Positions 1-5,433 of a stretch of 10,305 nt of DNA are shown in pieces. The position numbers and the translations under genes were made by a program. The notes below the pieces were generated by a model. That model searched no databases and was not told where the DNA came from. It worked only from the letters and a program-made list of their open reading frames with translations. Positions within the stretch are counted from its first letter, which is position 1, and each line of letters opens with the position of its first letter. The stretch is taken from positions 1 through 10,305 of the forward strand of contig JAZNHT010000001.1 in NCBI GenBank assembly GCA_045577175.1, in the 5' to 3' direction. This DNA is from SIG701 sp045577175 (GTDB lineage Bacteria; Bacillota; Clostridia; Oscillospirales; CAG-272).

Positions 1-256
1 TCTCCTTGTTGATTTTCAAAATGACACCACCAACGCGCTTGCCGTCAACAACGATGCGATAGGTTTCGCTGTCGGGAGAGTCGATACAGCGCTCAATGGT
101 TTTGCGAGAGATGATCTCACCGTCAAAATCCAAATGGTTATCACGCATGCCGAATTCCTCGATCGCACCGTACTTAAACGCCCACTGATTGTCAAGAATG
201 AATTGCTCGCGGTCGTCTGATGTGAGAGGAACAAGAGTAACTTTTGTGTTCTTCAT
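1..256 (-). CDS. GNAT-family N-acetyltransferase, N-terminal part (runs off the left edge)
   Basis: The first 85 codons of a gene that continues beyond the window. The product begins MKNTKVTLVPLTSDDREQF and later has YRIVVDGKRVGGVILKI. A short first strand followed by LVPLTxxDxxxF, then a strand-turn-strand ending GGVIL, is the usual opening of GCN5-related acetyltransferases, which move an acetyl group from acetyl-CoA to an amine. The acetyl-CoA-binding loop (Q/RxxGxG/A) would lie in the missing part, so the substrate cannot be judged. The ATG at 254-256 is chosen because GGAGG (262-266 on the opposite strand) sits five bases before it. A hairpin with a U-rich tail lies directly upstream of the ribosome binding site, so the gene may depend on read-through from the tRNA unit. 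The family call is from sequence pattern only. Confidence 0.72.
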   Translation of the reverse strand, partial: MKNTKVTLVPLTSDDREQFILDNQWAFKYGAIEEFGMRDNHLDFDGEIISRKTIERCIDSPDSETYRIVVDGKRVGGVILKINKE

Positions 257-267
257 GTCTGCCTCCA

Positions 268-310
268 AAATAAAAATAGAACCTCGGCTACTGCATCACA
301 ATAACCGAGG
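268..310 (-). terminator. Intrinsic terminator after the tRNA unit, just ahead of the GNAT gene
   Basis: On the minus strand CCTCGGTTA pairs with TAGCCGAGG (nine pairs, one G-T) around an 11-nt loop, followed by TTCTATTTTTATTTT. Stem plus U-rich tail fits a Rho-independent terminator for the tRNA-Pro transcript. It ends only a few bases before the GGAGG of the acetyltransferase gene, so it could also act as an attenuator for that gene. The U tract is interrupted, so strength is uncertain. Confidence 0.6.
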
Positions 311-379
311 CTCACCCCGACACCTAATCCGGCATTACGGTACTACGGTACACAGCCTCCGGTGACATATTCAATTTGC

Positions 380-412
380 GCCGATTTGACCGCCAAAAGC
401 AGTCAAATCGGC
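380..412 (-). other. Inverted repeat / hairpin in the tRNA 3' trailer
   Basis: GCCGATTTGAC (380-390) and GTCAAATCGGC (402-412) form a perfect 11-bp inverted repeat with an 11-nt spacer. It starts five bases after the encoded CCA of tRNA-Pro. On the minus strand no U-run follows, so it is not a typical terminator. It may be a processing or stability hairpin of the tRNA precursor. Between it and the terminator at 268-310 I see only a short 8-bp direct repeat (TACGGTAC at 336-343 and 344-351) and no gene. Confidence 0.5.
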
Positions 413-417
413 AATTT

Positions 418-492
418 TGGTCGGAGTGACAGGAATCGAACCTGCGCCATCTTGGTCCCAAACCAAGCGCCTTACCATTAGGCAACACCCCG
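418..492 (-). tRNA. tRNA-Pro, anticodon UGG, with encoded CCA
   Basis: The minus strand folds into a complete cloverleaf of 72 nt plus CCA. The acceptor CGGGGTG pairs with CACTCCG, and the D arm is GCCT/AGGC with a 7-nt loop AATGGTA. The anticodon stem CTTGG/CCAAG encloses loop TTTGGGA, and the T arm GCAGG/CCTGT encloses TTCGATT. The anticodon read from loop positions 34-36 is TGG (proline, codons CCA/CCN). C1-G72 and discriminator A73 are the known proline identity elements. CCA is encoded at 418-420. Transcription most likely comes from the promoter at 718-746, because nothing closer looks like a promoter. Confidence 0.93.
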
Positions 493-640
493 AAATATTC
501 AGTTTTTTTCTCAACTATGGTCAAACCTGTGGTCAAGCCGCATTTTTCTTTACCGCTCGATCACACTTTCCTCGCGTTTCCGCCGTTTTTCGCCCGAATG
601 CTCGCTTATTCAGAAACCGCAGCCGAAAACCACTGCACGC

Positions 641-678
641 TCCCAAACGTCGCGCGCTACCAACTGCGCCACACCCCG
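641..678 (-). pseudogene. Truncated tRNA-Pro: 5' half only, broken at the anticodon
   Basis: Minus-strand positions 678 to 641 follow tRNA geometry exactly: acceptor CGGGGTG, TG, D stem GCGC/GCGC around AGTTGGTA, one linker base, a five-base stem half CGACG, and a proline-type anticodon loop TTTGGGA. That is 38 nt, equal to tRNA positions 1-38. The sequence that follows (GCGTGCAGTGG) keeps at best three complementary bases and has no T arm or 3' acceptor strand. The anticodon would be UGG, as in the intact tRNA-Pro about 150 nt downstream, but the D arm differs, so it is not a simple copy. It lies 33 nt after the predicted start of a strong promoter. A group I intron was considered and rejected because no matching 3' half follows. 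Confidence 0.6.
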
Positions 679-686
679 ATGATTCA

Positions 687-717
687 ATTGAGGCAAGGAT
701 TACACCCTTGCCTCAAT
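687..717. repeat. Perfect 12-bp inverted repeat at the start point of the tRNA promoter
   Basis: ATTGAGGCAAGG (687-698) and CCTTGCCTCAAT (706-717) are exact reverse complements separated by seven bases. The right arm abuts the -10 box at 718-723, so the predicted start point (near 711) falls inside it. The full RNA hairpin would therefore not be made from that promoter, which makes a DNA-level operator or a relic more likely than an RNA element. No U-run follows on either strand. Confidence 0.6.
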
Positions 718-746
718 ATTATAGCGGAATCTCCTTCATTTGTCAA
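718..746 (-). promoter_or_regulatory. Consensus sigma-A promoter for the tRNA-Pro unit
   Basis: On the minus strand TTGACA (741-746) and TATAAT (718-723) are separated by exactly 17 bases, a 12/12 match to the vegetative consensus. Such strength fits a stable-RNA promoter. It lies in the 99-bp gap after the radical SAM gene and points towards the truncated and the intact tRNA-Pro. Confidence 0.88.
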
Positions 747-777
747 GAGATTTACGTTTGTACGGGCAAAATCCCAC

Positions 778-2361
778 TCACTTCCCTTCCGGGATCACCT
801 CAAACGTATGCCTTACGCGATCAATCAAAACCGCCGCGTCAGCGTAAATCGGCAAACGGCACACGATCACCTCAGACGGATGCACTTCTGCGTGCGTTTC
901 ACAATAAGCGCGGCGAACATCGTTCTCCAACGGGTGCCGACAGTCCGGCAGTCCGTGCGGCAGAGAGCCGCGCTCCCACAAATACCAATCCAGCGCAAGA
1001 CATGCATCGAGCTTTTCGGCATCTGCCGTGACAGTTTGGGCATAGGCACGAAAAGCGGAAACCGCCTCCCTTTGGGAGAGAGCGCGCGGCGATTGCATCG
1101 ACTGTGCAAGTCCGTCAAAAAATGCAAACGGTGACGGATAATCGCGGAGTAAAAACAAGAGCGTATTGGCAAAATGACCGCTGCCTGCAAACCGATCCAG
1201 CACGTCATCCACGGCGTGCAGGCGGCAGAGCTCCCCATACGAAAGCGAATCGCTTGAGAGAACTTCATACGGCGGATTTTGTGAATACCTATAGCCAAGA
1301 TCACGGCAGGATTTGCGGAGTGCCGTACCGGGCAGGAGCTTCAAAAATCCGAGCTGCAAAAGATCGCACGCGCCGTAGACAGCATCGAATGACTGCGCAA
1401 ACCGCGCAAAATCCTCCCTTGGGAGACCGGCGATCAGATCCGCATGGATGTGAATATTCCCGACAGAACGAATCCGCTTGAGTGCGGCGATAATCTTTTG
1501 CGGATCGGATGTGCGACCGATGGCGGCAAGCGTTTCGGGATTCGTTGACTGCACACCGCACTCCAGCTGAATCTTCCCTTTCGGCATCGCGGCGAGCGTC
1601 GCAAAATTCTCCTCGTCCAGCAGATCGGCGCAGATTTCAAAGTGATACGTTTTTGTTAAGGAATCCCCCGCGATTGCGCGCCAGATCTTGTCCGCACGGC
1701 ACCTGTCAAAATTGAACGTCCGATCGACAAATTTAATTACGCGCACACCGTCAATTTTCTCAAAGGCGCGAAGCTGATCGATTGTATCGTCTGCACTCTT
1801 GACACGCACGCCGGACACAGCAGAGGAAAGGCAATACGAGCACTTATACGGACAGCCGCGCGCGGATTCGTAATAGAGGATGCCTCCGCTGTGTGAATCG
1901 GGCGGATACGAATCATAGAGAATCCCCGTTTTCGCAAAATCGGCATACGGTGTTCCCATCACCACCGAATGGCGCGGCGGAAATGCGGTGCAGAACGAAA
2001 CAAACGCGTCCTCCCCTTCCCCTGCGATGATATTATCGACAAACGGATAGCGCGCAAAGAAGGATTCATCCTCAAACGAAATCTCGGGACCGCCGAGGAC
2101 GATTTTTGCATCGGGCAGAAGCTCACGGAGATCGGCGGCAAGGGCGAGCATGGCGTCACGGTTCCAGATATAGACGGAAAATCCGTAGACATCGGCTTCC
2201 GCACTCGCAAGTGCGGAAAGAATCTCGCGCGAACGGTCCTTCATGGAGCGTTCGATCACGCATGGCGAAAAGCCGTGCTTTTCCAATGCATCCGCGATAC
2301 AGCGCACGGCAAGATTTGTATGTACATAGGAAGAATTAAGCGCGAAAAGTGCGATTTTCAT
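778..2361 (-). CDS. B12-binding radical SAM protein (DUF4080 type)
   Basis: A 527-residue protein. Residues 1 to about 130 look like a cobalamin-binding Rossmann domain: it opens MKIALFALNSSYVHTNLAVR and has VLGGPEISF near residue 90. The radical SAM core follows with C170-x3-C174-x2-C177 in the sequence ESARGCPYKCSYC, the ligands of the 4Fe-4S cluster that cleaves S-adenosylmethionine. The C-terminal third (after about 370) corresponds to the DUF4080 region of Firmicutes homologues. The reaction and substrate are unknown; cytosolic location is inferred from the lack of a signal peptide. An upstream in-frame ATG at 2389-2391 overlaps the -10 box, so the ATG at 2359-2361 is taken as the start; its ribosome binding site (GGTGG) is weak. 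It lies 53 bp after the 118-residue gene on the same strand, so partial co-transcription is possible. Confidence 0.88.
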   Translation of the reverse strand: MKIALFALNSSYVHTNLAVRCIADALEKHGFSPCVIERSMKDRSREILSALASAEADVYGFSVYIWNRDAMLALAADLRELLPDAKIVLGGPEISFEDESFFARYPFVDNIIAGEGEDAFVSFCTAFPPRHSVVMGTPYADFAKTGILYDSYPPDSHSGGILYYESARGCPYKCSYCLSSAVSGVRVKSADDTIDQLRAFEKIDGVRVIKFVDRTFNFDRCRADKIWRAIAGDSLTKTYHFEICADLLDEENFATLAAMPKGKIQLECGVQSTNPETLAAIGRTSDPQKIIAALKRIRSVGNIHIHADLIAGLPREDFARFAQSFDAVYGACDLLQLGFLKLLPGTALRKSCRDLGYRYSQNPPYEVLSSDSLSYGELCRLHAVDDVLDRFAGSGHFANTLLFLLRDYPSPFAFFDGLAQSMQSPRALSQREAVSAFRAYAQTVTADAEKLDACLALDWYLWERGSLPHGLPDCRHPLENDVRRAYCETHAEVHPSEVIVCRLPIYADAAVLIDRVRHTFEVIPEGK

Positions 2362-2389
2362 AAGCCACCGTCCTGTTTTATTCCTTATC

Positions 2390-2418
2390 ATTATACATCA
2401 TCCGCGCGCGCCCGTCAA
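2390..2418 (-). promoter_or_regulatory. Promoter of the radical SAM gene
   Basis: Minus-strand TTGACG (2413-2418), a 17-base GC-rich spacer and TATAAT (2390-2395) give an 11/12 consensus match. The start of transcription would be near 2383, which rules out the upstream ATG at 2391 and supports the start at 2361. The -35 box overlaps the stop codon of the upstream 118-residue gene. Confidence 0.85.
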
Positions 2419-2771
2419 CTTCTCTTCCGAAGTGAAAAAGGACTTCTGCGCGGCGGCGGAATCAATGTGCCGTCTTCCCACGTATAGACGAGTGTTTTTG
2501 CCGTCTCCGTTTTTCCGCGGCGGCGGACAGTGATGCGGTATTCCACCGTGATCCGCGCCCCCTCCGTTTTCATTTTATAATCTCCTGTCAATATGCGGAT
2601 GCCGTCTGTGCGCCGCTTGGCTATCTCCTCCGAAGCGGCGGATACCGCATCTGCAAGAGCAAGAAAAAACGCGTTCATCTCCCGTGCGTGATCCGGTGCA
2701 CCTGCATCCTCAAATTCCGGATACCATATGCGCGCACGCGCCGTCGGAATCGATTTTCGGGTTTCTGTCAC
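2415..2771 (-). CDS. Uncharacterised 118-residue protein (GTG start)
   Basis: I do not recognise this gene with confidence. The product has no signal peptide or membrane segment. A helix around residues 27-54 (MNAFFLALADAVSAASEEI) is followed by probable strands (ARITVEYRITVRRR, then AKTLVYTWEDGTLIPPP) and a basic tail ending SLRKRS. The helix plus a late strand reading YTWEDGTLIP is loosely like the C-terminal part of clostridial DUF3298-like proteins, but this one is about half their usual size; I treat that as a weak hint. The GTG at 2769-2771 is chosen because GGGAGGGG precedes it with five bases between. The frame stays open far upstream, opposite rarA, but that extension has no better start signal and reads as antisense noise. 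The gene is divergent from rarA across 117 bp. Confidence 0.68.
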   Translation of the reverse strand: MTETRKSIPTARARIWYPEFEDAGAPDHAREMNAFFLALADAVSAASEEIAKRRTDGIRILTGDYKMKTEGARITVEYRITVRRRGKTETAKTLVYTWEDGTLIPPPRRSPFSLRKRS

Positions 2772-2831
2772 GGTATCCCCTCCCTTATGTCCGTTACTTA
2801 TCTTATGCGGCAGACTTTGTGCGCATACATC

Positions 2832-2860
2832 TTGCTTTTTTTGATGGATTGCGGTATAAT
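2832..2860 (+). promoter_or_regulatory. Promoter of rarA
   Basis: TTGCTT (2832-2837), 17 bases and a perfect TATAAT (2855-2860) lie about 29 bp before the rarA ATG. The -35 box is only a partial match, the -10 is exact. It sits in the 117-bp divergent gap shared with the 118-residue gene. Confidence 0.68.
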
Positions 2861-2888
2861 GATAAAAACGAACTTTCGGAGGACAGCC

Positions 2889-4160
2889 ATGCAGCACTCT
2901 TCCCTTTCGCCTGCCGCAGATCGCCTGCGTCCCAATTCCTTTGACGACATGTCCGGACAGGAGCATCTGATCGGTCCGCGCGGCGTACTCAGGCGAATTA
3001 CCGCATCGGGCAAGATTCCCAGCATGATTTTTTTCGGTCCTCCCGGCACGGGTAAGACCACAGCGGCGACCATTATCGCCAAAGCATCGGGAATGACAAT
3101 GCACCATCTGAACGCAACGACCGCTTCCCTCACGGATATTCGCGCGGTTGCGGCGGAGACCGGCGGTCTGCTCGGCGTCGGCGGTATCCTTTTGTATCTC
3201 GACGAGATTCAGTATTTCAACCGCAAGCAGCAGCAGTCCCTGCTTGAATACATTGAGGACGGACGCATCACGCTGATTGCGGCGACGACGGAAAATCCGT
3301 ACTATTACATTTATGATGCCCTGCTCTCGCGCTGTTCGGTTTTTGAATTTAAGCCGGTGCCTGCCGATGCAATGACAGTACGGCTCAAGCGTGCATTTGA
3401 TCTTATCGCCGCAGATTGCGGACGTGAGATCACGGCGGCGGAGGAAGCGATTCGCTATATCGCCAACGTATGCGGCGGCGACGTGCGCCGAGCGGTCACG
3501 ATGCTGGAGCAGGCAGTCGCCTACGTGGCATCCGGTGACGAAACGGAGACGGTGCTCACGCTTGAGGTAGTGAGGCAGTTTGTGCCGTCCGTATCCGCAG
3601 GAAATTTCGACGGAGACGGCGACGTGCACTACGATCTGCTCTCCGGCCTTCAGAAATCCATCCGCGGCTCCGATCCGGATGCGGCGGTGTTCTACCTCGC
3701 GCGGCTTCTGGAAGGCGGCGATCTGCTCTCTCCCTGCCGCCGATTGATGGTAATTGCAAGTGAGGACATCGGCGCGGCGTATCCGATGGCGGCGGTCATC
3801 ACGCGCGCATGTGTGGAAAGTGCGAAGGAGCTCGGTCTGCCCGAGGCACGGATTCCGCTGGCAAACGCCGCCGTGATGCTCGCGACGGCTCCGAAATCGA
3901 ACACGGCATATCTCGCGATGGATGCCGCCCTCGCCGACATCCGCGCCGGCAAGGGACGCGTGATGCCGAAGCATCTCTCCTCGCCGAATTTTCCGGGATA
4001 CGTCTATCCGCACGATTTTACATATGACTACGTACCGCAGCAGTATCTGCCCGATGATCTGAAGGGCGCAAAATACTACACGTTCGGCGATAACAAGACG
4101 GAATCCGCCGCCGCCGCATACTGGGAGAGGGCAAAAAAAGAAGGCGGAAAGAAAAAATAA
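2889..4160 (+). CDS. rarA: Replication-associated recombination protein A (MgsA/RarA AAA+ ATPase)
   Basis: A 423-residue cytosolic AAA+ ATPase of the clamp-loader clade that acts at stalled replication forks and single-strand gaps. Visible motifs: Walker A GPPGTGKTT at 50-58, Walker B ILLYLDEI at 100-107, sensor 1 in ATTENP (N136), and the arginine finger in LLSRC (R148). The second half contains the tetramerisation region, recognisable from SGLQKSIRGSDPDAAVFYL, SEDIGAAYP and the end VYPHDF...YLPDDL. Length matches the family. After Walker B it reads DEIQYFNRKQQQ, where Enterobacteria and Bacillus have DEIHRFNK; I believe this variant is common in Clostridia. The start is the ATG at 2889, six bases after GGAGG; upstream in-frame starts lack a ribosome binding site and precede the promoter. 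It carries its own promoter and no clear terminator before the rplJ promoter. Confidence 0.95.
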   Translation: MQHSSLSPAADRLRPNSFDDMSGQEHLIGPRGVLRRITASGKIPSMIFFGPPGTGKTTAATIIAKASGMTMHHLNATTASLTDIRAVAAETGGLLGVGGILLYLDEIQYFNRKQQQSLLEYIEDGRITLIAATTENPYYYIYDALLSRCSVFEFKPVPADAMTVRLKRAFDLIAADCGREITAAEEAIRYIANVCGGDVRRAVTMLEQAVAYVASGDETETVLTLEVVRQFVPSVSAGNFDGDGDVHYDLLSGLQKSIRGSDPDAAVFYLARLLEGGDLLSPCRRLMVIASEDIGAAYPMAAVITRACVESAKELGLPEARIPLANAAVMLATAPKSNTAYLAMDAALADIRAGKGRVMPKHLSSPNFPGYVYPHDFTYDYVPQQYLPDDLKGAKYYTFGDNKTESAAAAYWERAKKEGGKKK

Positions 4161-4179
4161 ATATTTTTGTAAAAAGGTA

Positions 4180-4208
4180 TTGACAAACGGTTGAAAAATC
4201 TGTATAAT
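4180..4208 (+). promoter_or_regulatory. Promoter of the rplJ-rplL operon
   Basis: TTGACA (4180-4185), a 17-base spacer and TATAAT (4203-4208) are a 12/12 consensus match, as expected for ribosomal protein genes. It begins 20 bp after the rarA stop codon and gives a leader of about 160 nt before rplJ. Confidence 0.93.
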
Positions 4209-4221
4209 ATTTAGTAGCGTT

Positions 4222-4335
4222 GATCCAAAGACAGCAGGTTACGGTAAAAGCGAATGCTTTCCTGCCGAGGGGAGACTGAATACAGGAGTATTTCGTCTTT
4301 TTTCGGTGAACTGCCGGAAAAAGACTTTTCTTTTT
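4222..4335 (+). promoter_or_regulatory. L10 leader: autoregulatory attenuator of rplJ-rplL
   Basis: The first part matches the known ribosomal L10 leader: CCAAAGACAGCAGG (4225-4238), with GCAGG (4234-4238) pairing to CCTGC (4261-4265). An 8-nt bulge separates this from an inner stem AAAGC/GCTTT (4247-4251, 4256-4260). This bulged (kink-turn-like) structure is where the L10(L12)4 complex binds in Firmicutes. Two overlapping hairpins follow. Hairpin A spans 4273-4298 (11 positions, one mismatch, one G-T). Hairpin B is a continuous 12-bp stem, 4295-4306 with 4314-4325, followed by TTTTCTTTTT. They share 4295-4298, so only one can form at a time. This is what an antiterminator/terminator switch needs: excess L10-L12 would favour B and stop transcription. 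The motif and pairings are seen in the sequence; the switching mechanism is inferred. Confidence 0.85.
4295..4335 (+). terminator. Intrinsic terminator (hairpin B) within the L10 leader
   Basis: The stem GTCTTTTTTCGG (4295-4306) pairs with CCGGAAAAAGAC (4314-4325), with one T-G pair, around TGAACTG. It is followed directly by TTTTCTTTTT (4326-4335). It lies 42 bp before the rplJ start codon, so it is conditional rather than a true end of a unit. Confidence 0.75.
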
Positions 4336-4376
4336 CCCTGTTGTATTAGCGCAAACTTTTACAAGGAGGAAAACCA

Positions 4377-4937
4377 ATGCCTAACGCAAAAATTCTGGAA
4401 CAGAAGATTGCCGTTGTCGAGTCTCTGACCGAGAAAATGGGCAAATCTGTTTCCGGTGTTCTCGTAAAGTATCAGGGTATCACCGTTGAGAACGATACCA
4501 AACTTCGCGCAGAACTCCGCAAAGCAAACGTTGAGTACACCGTTCTGAAGAACTCCATCATCGGTCGTGCATGTGACAATGCAGGCTACAGCGAGCTCAA
4601 GGGTGAACTCACCGGCATGAACGCTCTCGCAATCAGCTACGACGATCAGGTTGCTCCCGCAAAGATCCTGAAAGAGTATGCTGACAAGATCGAGACCTTC
4701 GAACTCCGCGGCGGTTACGTCGACGGTAAGGTTCTCGACGCAGCAGGCGTCAATGAGCTGGCAAACATCCCGCCGAAGGAACAGCTCGTCGGCAAGATCC
4801 TCGGAAGTCTCCAGGGATCCCTTTACGGTCTCGCATTCGCTCTTCAGGCTATCATTGACAAGAGCGGCGAAGCTCCCGCTGAGGCTGCTGAAGCAGCTGA
4901 GGCTCCCGCAGCAGAGGCTGCCGCTGAGGAAGCGTAA
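4377..4937 (+). CDS. rplJ: 50S ribosomal protein L10
   Basis: A 186-residue protein, the base of the ribosomal stalk; its N-terminal domain binds 23S rRNA next to L11, and its C-terminal helix carries dimers of L7/L12. Family landmarks are SVSGVLVKYQGITV (about 23-36), LRKANVEYTVLKNSI (about 46-60), LTGMNALAISYDD and GGYVDGKVLD. The conserved IPPKEQLVGKILGSLQGSL near 131-149 precedes the L12-binding helix. The last 20 or so residues are an Ala/Glu-rich acidic tail (APAEAAEAAEAPAAEA), a modest extension over the usual 165-175 residues that is common in Clostridia. AAGGAGG at 4363-4369 supports the ATG at 4377. It is first in a two-gene operon, controlled by the L10 leader upstream. Confidence 0.98.
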   Translation: MPNAKILEQKIAVVESLTEKMGKSVSGVLVKYQGITVENDTKLRAELRKANVEYTVLKNSIIGRACDNAGYSELKGELTGMNALAISYDDQVAPAKILKEYADKIETFELRGGYVDGKVLDAAGVNELANIPPKEQLVGKILGSLQGSLYGLAFALQAIIDKSGEAPAEAAEAAEAPAAEAAAEEA

Positions 4938-4987
4938 TCTCCTCACTATATTAAATTAACTATTACACACATTTGGAGGTAAACAAA

Positions 4988-5368
4988 ATGGCAAGCGAAA
5001 AGTCCGTACAGATTATTGAAGCAATCAAAGCTCTCACCATTCTTGAGCTTTCTGACCTCGTTAAGGCAATCGAAGAGGAGTTCGGTGTATCTGCTGCTCC
5101 CGTTGCAGTTGCAGGTGCCGCTGTTGCAGGCGCTGCTGCTCCGGCTGCTGAGGAGAAGACTGAGTTCGACGTAGTTCTCAAGTCCTTCGGCGCTAACAAG
5201 CTCGGCGTTATCAAGGTTGTCCGCGAGATCACCGGTCTCGGTCTGAAGGAAGCTAAGGAGCTCGTTGAGGGTGCTCCGAAGACCCTGAAGGAAGGCGTTT
5301 CCAAGGCTGATGCTGATGCTATCCAGAAGCAGCTCACCGAGGCTGGCGCAGAAGTCGAGATTAAGTAA
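4988..5368 (+). CDS. rplL: 50S ribosomal protein L7/L12
   Basis: A 126-residue protein, the multicopy stalk component that recruits translation factors (EF-Tu, EF-G, IF2) and stimulates their GTPases. Residues 1-33 are the dimerisation domain that docks on L10 (ALTILELSDLVKAIEEEFGV). An Ala/Val/Gly-rich flexible hinge follows at about 36-56. The globular C-terminal domain from 58 has FDVVLKSFGANKLGVIKVVR and ITGLGLKEAKELVEGAPK, with the factor-contacting lysines. GGAGG (4975-4979) eight bases before ATG 4988 sets the start; a TTG at 4973 is in frame but lies within the ribosome binding site. It follows rplJ after 50 bp and is closed by a strong terminator at 5390. Confidence 0.98.
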   Translation: MASEKSVQIIEAIKALTILELSDLVKAIEEEFGVSAAPVAVAGAAVAGAAAPAAEEKTEFDVVLKSFGANKLGVIKVVREITGLGLKEAKELVEGAPKTLKEGVSKADADAIQKQLTEAGAEVEIK

Positions 5369-5389
5369 TCTCTCCCCCTTTGTAAAAGT

Positions 5390-5425
5390 GAGACCGCATA
5401 ACTTTGGTATGCGGTCTCTTTTTTT
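5390..5425 (+). terminator. Strong intrinsic terminator of rplJ-rplL
   Basis: GAGACCGCATA (5390-5400) pairs perfectly over 11 bp with TATGCGGTCTC (5408-5418) around a 7-nt loop, followed by seven T (5419-5425). It ends the operon 22 bp after the rplL stop and shows that transcription does not continue into rpoB. Read on the other strand it lacks an equivalent T-run. Confidence 0.95.
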
Positions 5426-5433
5426 ATTCTTTT

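Noticed and set aside
273..298. TTGTGA-17-TATTTT as a promoter for the GNAT gene
   Set aside because: Transcription would begin inside the GGAGG, leaving no usable ribosome binding site.
493..678. Group I intron interrupting a tRNA-Pro at the anticodon loop
   Set aside because: No 3' half with a T arm and complementary acceptor strand follows. The next tRNA is complete with its own 5' half, and the 148-nt gap is too short for a typical group I intron.
687..717. Inverted repeat read as the terminator of the radical SAM gene
   Set aside because: No U-run follows it on the minus strand, and it lies after a complete promoter that it overlaps. An operator or relic fits better.
417..1134. Two plus-strand frames of about 205 residues each
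   Set aside because: They run across the tRNA-Pro, the tRNA remnant, the minus-strand promoter and the 3' part of the radical SAM gene. Their translations are Arg/Pro-rich antisense noise.
2362..2391. Upstream ATG that would add ten residues to the radical SAM protein
   Set aside because: The codon overlaps the TATAAT box of the promoter, so it would lie outside the transcript. Homologues begin at MKI.
2772..4013. Long minus-strand frame extending the 118-residue gene to 532 residues
   Set aside because: It lies opposite rarA, which has all AAA+ motifs. The antisense translation resembles no protein, and only the part after the GTG at 2771 has a ribosome binding site.
4973..4987. In-frame TTG start five codons upstream in rplL
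   Set aside because: The TTG overlaps the GGAGG that serves the ATG at 4988, and L7/L12 proteins start with MA(S/x)EK-like sequences.
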